Shown: positions 33,475-44,100 of the stretch, piece after piece
Layout: every line of letters begins with the position of its first letter
How positions within the stretch are numbered: position 1 is the first letter of the stretch
IMG/VR virus record: IMGVR_UViG_3300025646_005060
Location: 1 to 64,000 of that record
Length of the DNA stretch: 64,000 nt
Direction: 5' to 3' (one strand)
DNA from: a virus
Program-made: the position numbers and the translations under genes
Notes under the pieces: model-generated
What the model saw: only the letters and a program-made list of their open reading frames with translations
Told to the model about the DNA's origin: nothing
Databases searched by the model: none

Positions 33475-34235
33475 GATGGGGGCCAATCTCCTAAGACTTC
33501 GGTAATATCACCAGTTATAACATCTCCAGTATATCCAACATCGTCTACATAATAACCATATTCAACAGAACCCGTAGTCCCGTATCCATAGAAATTAACA
33601 TCGGATCTTTCAATAATGCCACCAGAAGATCCGCAAATTTGTGGGTATATAAATGTCTTGGCAGTAAAGTCAAAAGTAGAAATTAGAGTTCTACGATTGT
33701 CAAATGTTCCTTCGTAATTCTCTGCCAAGTTGACATTGTTCAGAATGAAAGGTACATCCACTGATTGATGAAGATCATTCATTTTCATCGTGACCGTGTA
33801 CTCTGGTGTAAAGTAAGGTACGATCTGCTCAATGATCTGAAGCATATCGTCCATATTGCGCGTAAAGGCGAATAGAGAAAAATTAATATTATATGGTGCT
33901 TCGGAATGTGCCGATTTGTATACACCGTCTACGACCTGTGATCTTTCAACAAGACGATTAATTTTTCTTGTGGGATCGTACATCATTGTGGTGATCTCAA
34001 ATCCCATCTTTGGAAGCACGATTTGAACTCTTGAATTCTTTGAAAGACTGTTCTCTTGAGTCAGTCTGAGTGCGAATTTTTCCTTACTGCCATATGCCAA
34101 TGGTACACGAATCTTTTCCTTTTCGCTTCCATCTGCTTCATAACGAGTGACATATACAGAATCAAAAAGAGATCCGAAGGCAATGACAATTTTTCGTATG
34201 GACTGATTGTAAAATGATTTATTTACGTTAAACAT
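33471..34235 (-). CDS. 15: Tail sheath stabiliser / neck protein (gp15)
   Basis: This 254-residue protein corresponds to T4 gp15 (272). Matching parts are FYNQSIRKIVIAFGSLFDSV, EKIRVPLAYGSKEKFALRL, VQIVLPKMGFEITTMMYDPT, NINFSLFAFTRNMDDMLQII and PYFTPEYTVTM. It caps the tail tube and sheath and joins the tail to the neck. The start overlaps the gp14 stop (TAATG). Confidence 0.93.
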   Translation of the reverse strand: MFNVNKSFYNQSIRKIVIAFGSLFDSVYVTRYEADGSEKEKIRVPLAYGSKEKFALRLTQENSLSKNSRVQIVLPKMGFEITTMMYDPTRKINRLVERSQVVDGVYKSAHSEAPYNINFSLFAFTRNMDDMLQIIEQIVPYFTPEYTVTMKMNDLHQSVDVPFILNNVNLAENYEGTFDNRRTLISTFDFTAKTFIYPQICGSSGGIIERSDVNFYGYGTTGSVEYGYYVDDVGYTGDVITGDITEVLGDWPPS

Positions 34236-35158
34236 TAGTCACATGCCTCCGAGAATGGATTATCTGCGCTAAAATTAAGTTCACTGTCTGCCTTCTCCGC
34301 GTAGTAATCATTCTCAATTTCGCTGACACCAGATATTGGATCAATTGAGAGATTGATATTTGTTTCTTGGTAGTCGAGAAGGTAGTATTCTGCTCCACTC
34401 TCGACAGACTTGATGGATTCTGTTCCAGATGGACCAGTAACAAAGGTTCCAGAGACTCCCTTGATATATGTGGTGTTTCCAGTATATTCAACAATGACAC
34501 CTTCGGCAGTGGAATCTCCGTATATTGCACCAGCACCCGTGACTCCAGAAACCTGGAATACGGTATCTCCTCTTTTGAGAATATTCAATCCAGTGATAGG
34601 AGCACCAGAAAGAGAAAGAGAAATCATGTTGTATTTTCTCTTGGTCTGAATTTCGTCAATGTCACTGACTCCAGTTTCAATATCTTCAAACGAATATGTG
34701 AAGAGTTCGCATGTTAGTGTATATGTGTTGAGTGTTCCAAACTGGAAGAATGGAATCTTATCTTCAACATAGTTTATCTCAAACATGTTCTTATTCAATG
34801 GAAAGTAAAGCAAATCGCCTTCTCTTGGAGTTCGAATTGCTGGTTGCTTTCTTGATACTTCTTCTTCAAATCTTGTCTTTGAAACCTTAAGTGTAACTCT
34901 GTCGGTAATGTTGATACCGAACTTATTTACGATATTCATCTGACCACCGAACTCAAGTATGTTCTCAATATACATTTCAATCGTATATGCGTACTTGAAT
35001 TCTGAAATTGGATCCTCACCAAAGATAATATCCCTGTTCAGGTATTCTCTGGGAATATAGATCATATCACGACCCATAGTCTTGATTGTTTCTATGGTGA
35101 GATCATTCAATAGATCTTGTTCACCTTTATAATCTTTGAAATATGGGTTTACTGCCAT
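34235..35158 (-). CDS. 14: Neck protein (gp14)
   Basis: This 307-residue protein has EQDLLNDLTIETIKTMGRDM, IYIPREYLNRDIIFGEDPIS and FKYAYTIEMYIENILEFGGQ, the typical gp14 N-terminal half, followed by INITDRVTLKVSKTRFEEEV. T4 gp14 has 256 residues; the extra length lies in an acidic C-terminal part with a Thr/Gly-rich middle (ITGLNILKRGDTVFQVSG). It forms the neck with gp13 and closes the filled head. Confidence 0.93.
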   Translation of the reverse strand: MAVNPYFKDYKGEQDLLNDLTIETIKTMGRDMIYIPREYLNRDIIFGEDPISEFKYAYTIEMYIENILEFGGQMNIVNKFGINITDRVTLKVSKTRFEEEVSRKQPAIRTPREGDLLYFPLNKNMFEINYVEDKIPFFQFGTLNTYTLTCELFTYSFEDIETGVSDIDEIQTKRKYNMISLSLSGAPITGLNILKRGDTVFQVSGVTGAGAIYGDSTAEGVIVEYTGNTTYIKGVSGTFVTGPSGTESIKSVESGAEYYLLDYQETNINLSIDPISGVSEIENDYYAEKADSELNFSADNPFSEACD

Positions 35159-35161
35159 TTG

Positions 35162-35965
35162 TTATCCTATCATGAAATCAATTGGCAACTCGTATGCCAT
35201 TGAAAGTTCCTGCTCTACCAGTTGTATTTCTTGTACTGCCTGATCGTAGATCTGTTGACCCTTGAATGTGATACCACCTGGAAGTTGAACTCCGTCATAC
35301 TTGAGCATGTTTGCTCCCCATTGTCTCTTGATGAGAGCGGTGAGATACTTCTTCAATAGACGGTCATTGTAGATCTTGGTATATACATCTGGATCAAGCA
35401 TTGCGTATGCTTCAATTACTAGATAATATCCTGCTGGAATATCTTGATCCAATGCGTCAACGTAGATTCTGTCAGTTACTTTGCTAAAACGAACCGACTT
35501 CTCTGGACTGAAGAATTGCTCAAGAAGACTGATATACTGCATGGTTACTTCATAACCAGCAACGGGTGTGCTTTGACTTCCGTTAAGACCTCTGTTGATT
35601 CCGAAATAATCGGTGAGTGCCAACTGGTAGCGAACATCAAACATATTGACACCAGTCAACGTACCGAATCTGAATACTTTGACAACCGACAATATATCCT
35701 TACCAGATGGGGAATCGTTAAGATCTCCAGTTGGTGGATCAATATCATTTATATCAATATATCCACGATCAATATCAGTCTGAGTCAACAGATACTTGAA
35801 ATATACCTTCTGAACACCGTCAAAATGTCTTTCGGCAAAATATTGAAGTGCTTCATCAAGACGATCTTCACATTGCTCATAATCAACATTGACTTGAACC
35901 ACAGGATGTCCCAGGTTGCGAAGACAAAGTTCTATGAGTGATCTTCTTGAGTCTGGTGTTGCCAT
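35162..35965 (-). CDS. 13: Neck protein (gp13)
   Basis: This 267-residue protein begins with SRRSLIELCLRNLGHPVVQV and continues NVDYEQCEDRLDEALQYFAE then RHFDGV, the well-conserved start of gp13 in marine T4-like phages. Other segments are VVKVFRFGTLTGVNMFDVRY and LLKKYLTALIKRQWGANMLK. It binds the portal after packaging. Its AAGGAG ribosome-binding site lies in the 3' arm of a 13-bp hairpin that carries a late promoter in its loop, so early read-through transcripts are probably not translated. Confidence 0.95.
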   Translation of the reverse strand: MATPDSRRSLIELCLRNLGHPVVQVNVDYEQCEDRLDEALQYFAERHFDGVQKVYFKYLLTQTDIDRGYIDINDIDPPTGDLNDSPSGKDILSVVKVFRFGTLTGVNMFDVRYQLALTDYFGINRGLNGSQSTPVAGYEVTMQYISLLEQFFSPEKSVRFSKVTDRIYVDALDQDIPAGYYLVIEAYAMLDPDVYTKIYNDRLLKKYLTALIKRQWGANMLKYDGVQLPGGITFKGQQIYDQAVQEIQLVEQELSMAYELPIDFMIG

Positions 35966-35968
35966 ATA

Positions 35969-36003
35969 AAAACTCTCCTTACTTTATTTATAAGGAGAGT
36001 TTT
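35969..36003 (-). promoter_or_regulatory. Hairpin with late promoter in the loop, controlling gp13
   Basis: Arms 35969-35981 and 35991-36003 are a perfect 13-bp inverted repeat around a 9-base loop. TATAAATA (minus strand) occupies 35985-35992, mostly in the loop. The 3' arm holds AAGGAG, the ribosome-binding site of gp13. T-runs follow the stem on both strands, so it may also terminate transcription. Initiation near 35979 would drop the 5' arm and free the ribosome-binding site. Confidence 0.8.
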
Positions 36004-36008
36004 TTATA

Positions 36009-36581
36009 TTATTTGGAATCCGTATTTTCTGCTGGTTTCTCTGGTTGAATTGGAGGTTCGTGCGTTGTCACTTTGATCTTCTCCATTTCCTTATACGGCA
36101 TTTGTTCAATATAATATCTACGAGTAATTGGTGGTTCTGCTTCGTCTGGTTTGGACTTTTCGTAGTTGGTAAACCCTGGCATCTTCAACGGACATGCCAG
36201 ACGAGGGTAATCCAACTTGCTATATTCTTCACCATCTGCGAGCAACCAGGTTCCTTTACGGTCGCCACATCCACAACCCCCACAAAAGAATTTACCTGGG
36301 GTTGAAGATTGTTTCAGATGTTCGCATGGAGGAAGAACTCCACCCTTGTCTTGATTTCCGAAACAAGAAAGAACGCGAAGTTGTTTGATTGGTTTTGTGA
36401 CCTTTTCATTATTAAAACCACGCGAAGAAATGGCAGATGCAAAACTTTGCATCATGGTCATCTTTTCCTTGATCGCGCCTTCTTTCTTGATTGGTTCTGC
36501 CTTACGAAACTCTACTGATTGATTTTCGTTCTTTGGTTGTTCATTATTTTTATTCTTGTTTTTATTACATCCACATCCCAT
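36009..36581 (-). CDS. Cysteine-cluster protein, possible metal binder
   Basis: This 190-residue protein starts MGCGCNKNKNKNNEQPKNEN and has a conserved-looking core: LSCFGNQDKGGVLPPCEHLK, then FFCGGCGCGDRKGTWL and YSKLDYPRLACPLKMPGF. Seven cysteines in this core, in pairs, suggest zinc or iron-sulfur binding. Both ends are low-complexity (Asn/Lys-rich and Pro/Glu-rich). It stands between fibre genes and the neck genes and is followed by a hairpin terminator. I do not recognise the family. It has an AAGGAT ribosome-binding site. Confidence 0.65.
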   Translation of the reverse strand: MGCGCNKNKNKNNEQPKNENQSVEFRKAEPIKKEGAIKEKMTMMQSFASAISSRGFNNEKVTKPIKQLRVLSCFGNQDKGGVLPPCEHLKQSSTPGKFFCGGCGCGDRKGTWLLADGEEYSKLDYPRLACPLKMPGFTNYEKSKPDEAEPPITRRYYIEQMPYKEMEKIKVTTHEPPIQPEKPAENTDSK

Positions 36582-36591
36582 AGCAAAATCC

Positions 36592-38094
36592 TTATGTTAA
36601 AATAATACGACGGAAGAAGTAAACTGTTTCTTTATTTCTCTTATTGAAGAGTGCTGTCTTGTAGTTGACGGCATATTCTGAATTGATCAACTGACCATAG
36701 ACATGTCCACTATTATATATCTTGGATTTAGAAGTCGATGGGTTGATGTATTTGCTGTTATATACAGAAGATGAAATTAAATTCCCTCTAGTCGTTACTC
36801 CTTTATTATAGAGGTACGCAGAGTAGAAGTAAAGTTCATATATGGATGGAAGATAATAATCTATAAATCCTTTTCTATTTCTATATCTGACAGTATTTGT
36901 AAGTGCTGTCTGTATACCGAGGAATGTAGTATTATTTCCATAGGTATTGTAGTAACCATCCCAGAGGGAGGTGTTGAAATAATCGTCTGTTTCCTTTTCC
37001 AACAAGAAAGGAACGGAATAAGCAGTTTCATCCACGATCAATGCCCATTGCTTGTCTGTTCCACCGATGGAATCGGCAGTAAATCTTCCAAGTTTTGGTT
37101 CACCGAAATTTAAATTTCCATATACGTCACTGCTACGAGAATTGAGAGGTGATGGTTTGAATATTCCAATGTATATACCACCTTGGAATTCGTCACCTGT
37201 TGTGACTCCAAGAGCATTGAAACTGGCAAGTGACATTCGTTGAACATCATATGCTCCGTTCAATGAAACTGGATCTGATGGTTGGTGAGTAGAAGTACAA
37301 TATGGATTTTCCTGATCAAGTTCCTTTACCCAATATCCATCGCAAAGTGCCTTTGGAGAAAGCGCGCACTCATACTCAAGAACTCCATCGTTATCTTCAA
37401 GTGTATAGCAAGAACCAATATCAAATCCTTCGTAGAGTTCTGTTTTTGTTGCCAGAATGGACATTGTCAAATGTTGAGCACATGAAGTATCTGTACATTT
37501 TTCTCCCACACCACCAAAAATTGAAGGGTATGCGTCAGTGCTTAACAATGAACAATCGTATGCGGTACACACATCAGAGCAAGTTAACCCAACTGGCCAA
37601 CCAGTATCGGAATCATATCCTAGATGGCAGCATCTTCTTGGAGTACGAACGTCTACATTTGTTCCTTCTATAGTTCTTAGACACAGATTTTGCCAATTGT
37701 CAGATGTCAAATCTGGACAAGCACCAGCAGTCCATTTGCCACCTTTTCTTTCACACTCGCAACGAGAAACATTTGATCTCACTCCAGATGCCAAGTATGG
37801 ATAATTTGGATTACCAGTGTCATTATAATTGGGAACAGAAGATAATTCTCCTGGAGTAACATACGCACATGAACAACAGCATCCCAATTCGGAATCTATG
37901 ATAGGGCAAGGAGTGGCATTATCTGGAATTGTATTTGGATCTATTGGAAGAAAATGACCACCTTCATTGAAGCATTCTATGAATACTTTATTGCTATATG
38001 TTCCGTCATCACTACAACATACACCAAAATCATTTAACTTTGGTGTATAGTTGATTGCTGGTTTAATTCTTGATCTGAATTGAATTGATGACAT
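36592..38094 (-). CDS. Cysteine-rich virion protein with degenerate DUF1566 end
   Basis: This 500-residue protein has an N-terminal FGVCC/LGCCC cysteine-rich region with about two modules (RCECERKGGKWTAGACPDL), then DEFQGGIYIGIFKPSP and a C-terminal part with DYYLPSIYELYFY, SSSVYNS and FFRRI. These three correspond in order to the (P-S-x-x-E-L), WSS and RPVR elements of DUF1566 in the two larger neighbours, with the tryptophan replaced. It lacks the collagen-like head. The start follows the upstream stop directly (TAAATG). Likely an adhesin or fibre accessory; receptor unknown. Confidence 0.65.
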   Translation of the reverse strand: MSSIQFRSRIKPAINYTPKLNDFGVCCSDDGTYSNKVFIECFNEGGHFLPIDPNTIPDNATPCPIIDSELGCCCSCAYVTPGELSSVPNYNDTGNPNYPYLASGVRSNVSRCECERKGGKWTAGACPDLTSDNWQNLCLRTIEGTNVDVRTPRRCCHLGYDSDTGWPVGLTCSDVCTAYDCSLLSTDAYPSIFGGVGEKCTDTSCAQHLTMSILATKTELYEGFDIGSCYTLEDNDGVLEYECALSPKALCDGYWVKELDQENPYCTSTHQPSDPVSLNGAYDVQRMSLASFNALGVTTGDEFQGGIYIGIFKPSPLNSRSSDVYGNLNFGEPKLGRFTADSIGGTDKQWALIVDETAYSVPFLLEKETDDYFNTSLWDGYYNTYGNNTTFLGIQTALTNTVRYRNRKGFIDYYLPSIYELYFYSAYLYNKGVTTRGNLISSSVYNSKYINPSTSKSKIYNSGHVYGQLINSEYAVNYKTALFNKRNKETVYFFRRIILT

Positions 38095-41000
38095 TTATGA
38101 CTCTTCGCAAAGTTCGTATTCATCGCAACCAGTATCACAGAGAATAGGAATACACACTTCCTCATTATTTAGGACAATTTTAACGTTAAGCAATGTTTGA
38201 TTCGTGGATTCGTCTGGTAAGAAGTTAGAAATTCCGCAACCTATGACTTTAAACGATGGGCATATTTCTGCGGGTATGCCAAGTTGTTGACACTCATTCC
38301 ATATACAAGGATCACTAAATCCAACACAAGATTCCTTACATGGATCGTATTGTTCTATTGAACATACAGATTCTCCTTGAGAATTTGTTATACATGAACC
38401 ATAATCAATTACAAATCCACCACCACCAGATCCATATCCAGGTGGTTGTTCTCCAGAAGATACGCAATTATCTGGATTATTGTCTGCTGCGTCTGTTCCT
38501 GTGCCTTCAACGGCACATGAATTTAATTGACACAATGATTGTTGATCGCATGGACAGCATGAATTAAAAGTAACATCACTTAATGGATAACAAGTATGAG
38601 TTCTTAAGTATGAATTGAATACATTATCGTCTATGTTTGCACAAAGTTGATTAAATTGATCTTGACCTCCTGGTAGTTTTGATATCACATCGGCACAATC
38701 TAGACATGTACATGGATACAGTGACTGAGAACATCCTCCACTTTGTTGTTGTCTCTGTCTATAACAACAAACTGCTAAATTGTAGATATCAGTTGCTCTT
38801 AATTTATTTGATCCCTCGGTATTATTACACACGTTGAATGTGCTACAACTTACTGGAGGTTTTCCAGATACTGTACATATTCCTCTTTTTACAGTATTTT
38901 GGGACAACTGATTATTGCTAGGATTGTAACGACACCAATTATATTCAACGCAGCAGCAATTCTGCGTAAAATCTGTACATGGTTCCTCACCACCACCGCC
39001 GCCGCCTCCACCTCCGCCACCACCGCCGTCATCATCATCGTCACCGTCAGTACCGCCACCGCCACCGCCACCGCCACCGCCGCCATCGCCATCGCATCCT
39101 GGTGGTGGATTTGGACCATTACATGGATCTTCTTCGCATCCTGGTGGTGGATTTGGACAAGAGCAAGGATCTCCTTCACATGGTGTACACCAGTCTGGTG
39201 GATTGTCAGCTGCACAAAGGCAGGATCTTGGATCTTCTCTACATGCATCACAATCAGTTCCTCCACCTGGACAGCAATCATCTACGCAACACCATTCTGG
39301 AGGATTTGGTAAATCACATGGTCCTGGACGTGGACATACTGGACAACCTGGACCAGCATTACATTGATTGCATGGTGGAGAACGATCACAAGGAGCATTT
39401 GTTGCAACCCAATTGCAATTCTTTCCAGGATAAAACAATCCATAAACACAGTCGGTAGCAAAAATGTTATCTACGCAACGATCATTCAAATAATCGCAAC
39501 ACGCTCCGATTGGATTTTCAGCACATACACAACCACAACTTACTTCTTCACACACACTTCCTGGTCCCATGAATGCAGTTTTTAAATTTGTGTATTGGTT
39601 ATTAGTATAATTTTTACATTCGGTTGGTGTTAAATTGGGTAGACAGAATGTGGTAACAAGTTGTCCCTGACTGTCTTCAGCGCATACACAACAAGCACCT
39701 TTTACTTCTGTCAATTCACAACAGTTAAAGTCTTCACATGATGCTGCATTTATTGATTTTCCACCAAGAACCAATTCACATTGAACTCTTGTATAGTTTC
39801 CAAGACATACTCCATCTTTACAACAAATGGCATAGTCTCCTTCTGCGTGACAATGATCATAACAGAATCTTCCATCTGCCTTTAGTTGTTCCTCTGTAAG
39901 AACTTCACCCTGTGGATCTGCAACGTAGTTCGTTCCTGTGGGATTGTAATCTCCACAATCAACATTAGACCAGAACTTGCCACCAAATTGCTGACAGAGT
40001 GTCACCGAAACACCAGCAACACAGTCTCCATTCGCGCAACAAATTGAATTGGCATCTCCGCATGAAGATTCACAAGTAGTCGCTGGTCTGAATGTTCCAA
40101 AGAGAAGATCACAAGTTCTTGAATCTGTATAGTCTAAACAATTCAAAGTTCCATCGGTACTTGTGTAGCAACAAGATCCAAGAGCAAACCCAGGAATACA
40201 TTGTCTTTTTGTGTTGTTAATTCCTTGACCACGATGAGAAGGAACTGCCAACCATGTATTTCCAGCATCATATGAAATGATACCGATTATATTGTTACCA
40301 CACGAAAGATAATTTTCACTTGATTCAAAGTAGATATTCTGTGGAAACTTCCAGACATTATCTGAATCTATCTTGAGAGTCAGTGCAACAATTTCGCCTT
40401 GCTTAAACGTTCCCGTGATTCCAGCAATTCCAATTGGTGTCTTTATGTCAAACAGACCACCAGCATTTGAATCAAGATAGATTCCACTTGTGGTTCCTAC
40501 ACCACCAATTGCTGGTGTTCCTGTATACCCGACAAAATCTCCCTGACGAACTGGACCGACCGTGAGAATTCTTGCTCCAGCATTCAAATGACGAATGATC
40601 TCATCGCTGAAGAAATCAAAAGCACCACAGTATCCATTTGAACCATTCTCAGTTGATTGTTCTAGATTTGCTCCTTCTACCAGATCTGGATTTGCCAGAT
40701 ATAGAGCTTCATTTGTAGAAATTTCAAGAGGATCGTAATCGCCTAATACATCAGATCCCCAATAGATCGTATCAATTGAAATATATTCATTGTCGTCTCC
40801 AGCATAGGAAACACGAAGAGAACCATAGGCACAGATTCCACGAATGTTGAATGTTCCACCAACAATATTGTAGAGAAGTGCGGATCCAGAATACCCTGGA
40901 GTATTTGCTCCTGTGACTGCTCCTGCTGTCTTGTCTGCGGTGGTTGCTCCCTTGAAAGTTCCTTGAATGTCAAAGGTAGTTCCATCCGAAAGAGTAATCA

Positions 41001-41169
41001 GAATGTTATTTCCAGATGCTTCGTAATTCGCGTAGTAAACACCAAGTGGACCGATTGCTCCTGTGTTTCCAGTTTCTCCTGGATTGCCAGTTTCACCTGA
41101 ATTTCCAGTAGGACCAATAGGACCAGATGGTCCCTCTACTACGAATTTGATTATAGCACTGCTACTCAT
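38095..41169 (-). CDS. Large collagen-like, cysteine-rich fibre protein
   Basis: The 1024-residue protein starts with a short attachment segment and a collagen-like run (GPSGPIGPTGNSGETGNPGE). Residues ~45-320 form a beta-rich domain. From ~325 onward there are five or more GxCC modules (LGSCCYTSTDGTLNC, NSICCANGDCVAG, YAICCKDGVCLGN, KGACCVCAEDSQG, IGACCDYLNDRC), then a proline/cysteine segment and a glycine/aspartate run near residues 690-725. More cysteine-rich sequence follows to the end (CDTGCDEYELCEES). Disulfide cross-linking of an extracellular rod is likely. It is ATGA-coupled to the 1043-residue paralogue. Confidence 0.75.
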   Translation of the reverse strand: MSSSAIIKFVVEGPSGPIGPTGNSGETGNPGETGNTGAIGPLGVYYANYEASGNNILITLSDGTTFDIQGTFKGATTADKTAGAVTGANTPGYSGSALLYNIVGGTFNIRGICAYGSLRVSYAGDDNEYISIDTIYWGSDVLGDYDPLEISTNEALYLANPDLVEGANLEQSTENGSNGYCGAFDFFSDEIIRHLNAGARILTVGPVRQGDFVGYTGTPAIGGVGTTSGIYLDSNAGGLFDIKTPIGIAGITGTFKQGEIVALTLKIDSDNVWKFPQNIYFESSENYLSCGNNIIGIISYDAGNTWLAVPSHRGQGINNTKRQCIPGFALGSCCYTSTDGTLNCLDYTDSRTCDLLFGTFRPATTCESSCGDANSICCANGDCVAGVSVTLCQQFGGKFWSNVDCGDYNPTGTNYVADPQGEVLTEEQLKADGRFCYDHCHAEGDYAICCKDGVCLGNYTRVQCELVLGGKSINAASCEDFNCCELTEVKGACCVCAEDSQGQLVTTFCLPNLTPTECKNYTNNQYTNLKTAFMGPGSVCEEVSCGCVCAENPIGACCDYLNDRCVDNIFATDCVYGLFYPGKNCNWVATNAPCDRSPPCNQCNAGPGCPVCPRPGPCDLPNPPEWCCVDDCCPGGGTDCDACREDPRSCLCAADNPPDWCTPCEGDPCSCPNPPPGCEEDPCNGPNPPPGCDGDGGGGGGGGGGGTDGDDDDDGGGGGGGGGGGGGEEPCTDFTQNCCCVEYNWCRYNPSNNQLSQNTVKRGICTVSGKPPVSCSTFNVCNNTEGSNKLRATDIYNLAVCCYRQRQQQSGGCSQSLYPCTCLDCADVISKLPGGQDQFNQLCANIDDNVFNSYLRTHTCYPLSDVTFNSCCPCDQQSLCQLNSCAVEGTGTDAADNNPDNCVSSGEQPPGYGSGGGGFVIDYGSCITNSQGESVCSIEQYDPCKESCVGFSDPCIWNECQQLGIPAEICPSFKVIGCGISNFLPDESTNQTLLNVKIVLNNEEVCIPILCDTGCDEYELCEES
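38978..39160 (-). repeat. Low-complexity Gly/Asp microsatellite and PPPGC duplication
   Basis: On the plus strand (CCACCG)n-like DNA with a TCATCG interruption encodes runs of 11 and 13 glycines around an aspartate run. The neighbouring 39096-39116 and 39136-39156 repeat the same 21 bases and encode NPPPGC twice. Such tracts change length easily. Confidence 0.85.
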
Positions 41170-44100
41170 TCACACATTCCTTCTTCTACATCAAGACATG
41201 CTGGACAACCAGTTGCTCCACCAGTCCAATAGTTATTTAGAATATTTTCGTTCCATCGGAAGTTAGAACATGTGACTACAATTGGAATTCTTCTCACTGG
41301 TCTAAAGTTTGCGACTCTGGCATTTCTGTTTCTGCTTTGCATTCTTCCCAAAATGATGGGTGCATTATTTTCGTCTTCCCAGTTGAAAGTCTGAGTCAGC
41401 ATGTTTTGACCATTGGCAACTGCCATTGTGAACTTATAAGCATCATCTTCGTCAAGACCGAATGAATTGTCACTTGTCAATCTTGTAGATGCCAAGTATG
41501 GTTCTACTGTAGAATCAATTGCTTCCAGTTGATACTTGTCCTTATTTAGAGGATCAAATTGGTCCCAACCAGTAAGTCTAGTAACACTGGTAGAACTCCA
41601 GTATTCTTCCCCTGCCATGATTTGAGCATCATCGGCAAATAATCTACCATTAAGTTCATCCTTGACATTGTATATGTAATTCAATTCCGTGATGCTTGGA
41701 ACATACCAGTCGTTGTGACCATATGATCCAGTTTCATTGAGAATAGAAACCTGACGAATTACAGAGTCGAGTGGATTGTGGTCATTCCACATATCTGTGT
41801 ATGCTTGCTTAAATGCGTTCTTATTATTATTGATCACATCTGGATCTACAGATGAATCCCATGCTGGACCATTTCCAAAAGAGAAACGCATGTATGCCTT
41901 TGGATCTGAATTCGTTCCTCTAAACCAGAGTTCTGGTTTTTGCTTTGAAGACGAATCATGTAGACGAGTGGTGAGTAATCCATCAACTGGATATGTGGCA
42001 ACGCCTTCAACATTTACTTCAGTTGGAACTCCATTGTCATCTGGAATATGAGTACCCTGCATCATGCCCCAACTCAACTTGCGATTTGATGTGGCATCAA
42101 ATGTTGTGTCTCCAGATGTGATGAGTGGTTCTACTTCAACATCCTCTGGAGCAACAATCAATGCCCACATGATGTGAATATCGTTCGCACCATATACTTG
42201 CTCTGCGAGGTAACGATAAGTACCCTGACCAGATCCTACAAAGTATTCAACCGACAATCCAGATCCAACTAGACTATATGCGAATGTTCCTCTGAAAGTA
42301 GAATAGTTGACTCCACCTTCGAACATCGTATCCGAAGGCCATTCAATTCCTTTATATTCGAGCAACTGCTGTACAAACGGAACACCTGCTTTGAGCAGAC
42401 ATCTTGAATCCTTGGAGTTCTTTGGAAGAATACGAGGGTATGTTCTTGAGAAATATTCAACGCACGAATTGTTGGAATTTGGAACATGCGATCTACATGT
42501 TTTTAGATACCAATTTGGAACATTGTATATTTCACCTCTTGGGAAAATTCTACACTCAAGAGGTTGTCCATATGCGGTATTTGGTTCATTGAACGAGTCG
42601 CATGGATTTGGAGATCCAATGAATCCAATGAAGTATCCTCCACCGATCTTAGTTCCGACTGGAAGACACGAATATGTTTGTGTTTCCGTGGTCTTACATG
42701 AATTGGCAAACTGCCCTCTAAAGTAATCGTCACTGTATGCCGAACCAGAACCACAGCATGAAACTTCGGTACAAGTTGTTCCGACTCCTTGGAATATACC
42801 ATTGTTATTTGTGCATTGTACAGGAGTTACGTTGTCTACACATGTTCCATTTTGGCAACAAGCACCTACACGATCAACTCCAATTAAACAGCATATAGAG
42901 TCGGATGTTTCGGACTCGCATGTACCACCAGCAACAAATGTAGAGTTCGCAATGGAAGCACAGTCTGCTCTTGAAAGACTAAAGCATCTTCCTTGAACAC
43001 AACATCTTCCCAGTTCTGCGGAACCTACATTACACAGATTCGTTGGACATTCAAATATCAATCCATTATTCCAGACATTGTTACACGACTTTCCTAGATT
43101 GAAAATTCCAGAGAACTGAGCACATCTTTCTTCTGTGGTGTTGATACACTTCGTCTGTTGTGTATCAGAGTCATAGACGCAGCAAGCACCCTCTGTGAAG
43201 CAGTCTGAACTGGTAGAACGGTTCACACACGATTGATTGCTGAACGACCCTGATATTGCTTCACAGAATTCACGCGAGGTGTAGTCAAGGCATATATTCT
43301 GTCCTTGAGAAATTGCGTTACAATAGCAGCAAGATCCTATATTTGTTCTTGAGAAGTTCTGAGGATTGAAAGTATTTGTATAAGACAATCCAGAACTTTG
43401 AATGAATGAAATATATTCAAGATTCTCTGCTGTGTATCCAAGTATGATCTTTGAATTGTATGCTATATCTCCTGGTCTTTGAAGATATGTTGAATCATTT
43501 GAATTGAAGATTATATCTGGAGACAGAACATTTTGTACAAATGAAGTTCCATATGTGGCACTTGTAACACCACCATAATCATTGAATGCTACTGGATTGA
43601 ATGTAGTTTCAAATGTTTGAGTACTTTCATATGTCCAGTTTTTATTATTTACAATTGCTTCTCTTGATATGTTCTGATCAATTATGAGTTGCTTCTCGTC
43701 TGGAACCCATTTGGTGTTTGGTGCTGCTCCTGCTTTGAGATTTCCAATGCCAAACCCTGCATTTCCACTGACATATAGAAGTTCTCCAGTATTTCCATAT
43801 ACCGTGTTTTCGTCCTCGACAGTAGCACCGTATATGTAAAGAGTATTGAGATCATAACTGATACCGACAAATGGTCCATTGGTAACTGGAACTGGAGTCT
43901 GTCCAGCAATTGTGAGTGCCTTGAATGTTACTCCTTGTCCATATGCAATTTCATTGACTTGTGTGTTTTGCTGAACTATGTTCGTGGAACGAAGCGTTGC
44001 CTCGGTTGCCAGACCTTGAATTCTATATCTTTCGGTTCCAGAAGAAGCACCAGCATCTCCTTGAAGATTATCAAATGTAAATGCCGTAGATCCTTCAATT

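Noticed and set aside
38899-39458. Plus-strand frames of 130-160 codons opposite the Gly/Asp-rich segment
   Set aside because: Their His/Arg and Ala/Thr runs come from the low-complexity DNA of the real minus-strand gene; no ribosome-binding site or neighbour supports them.
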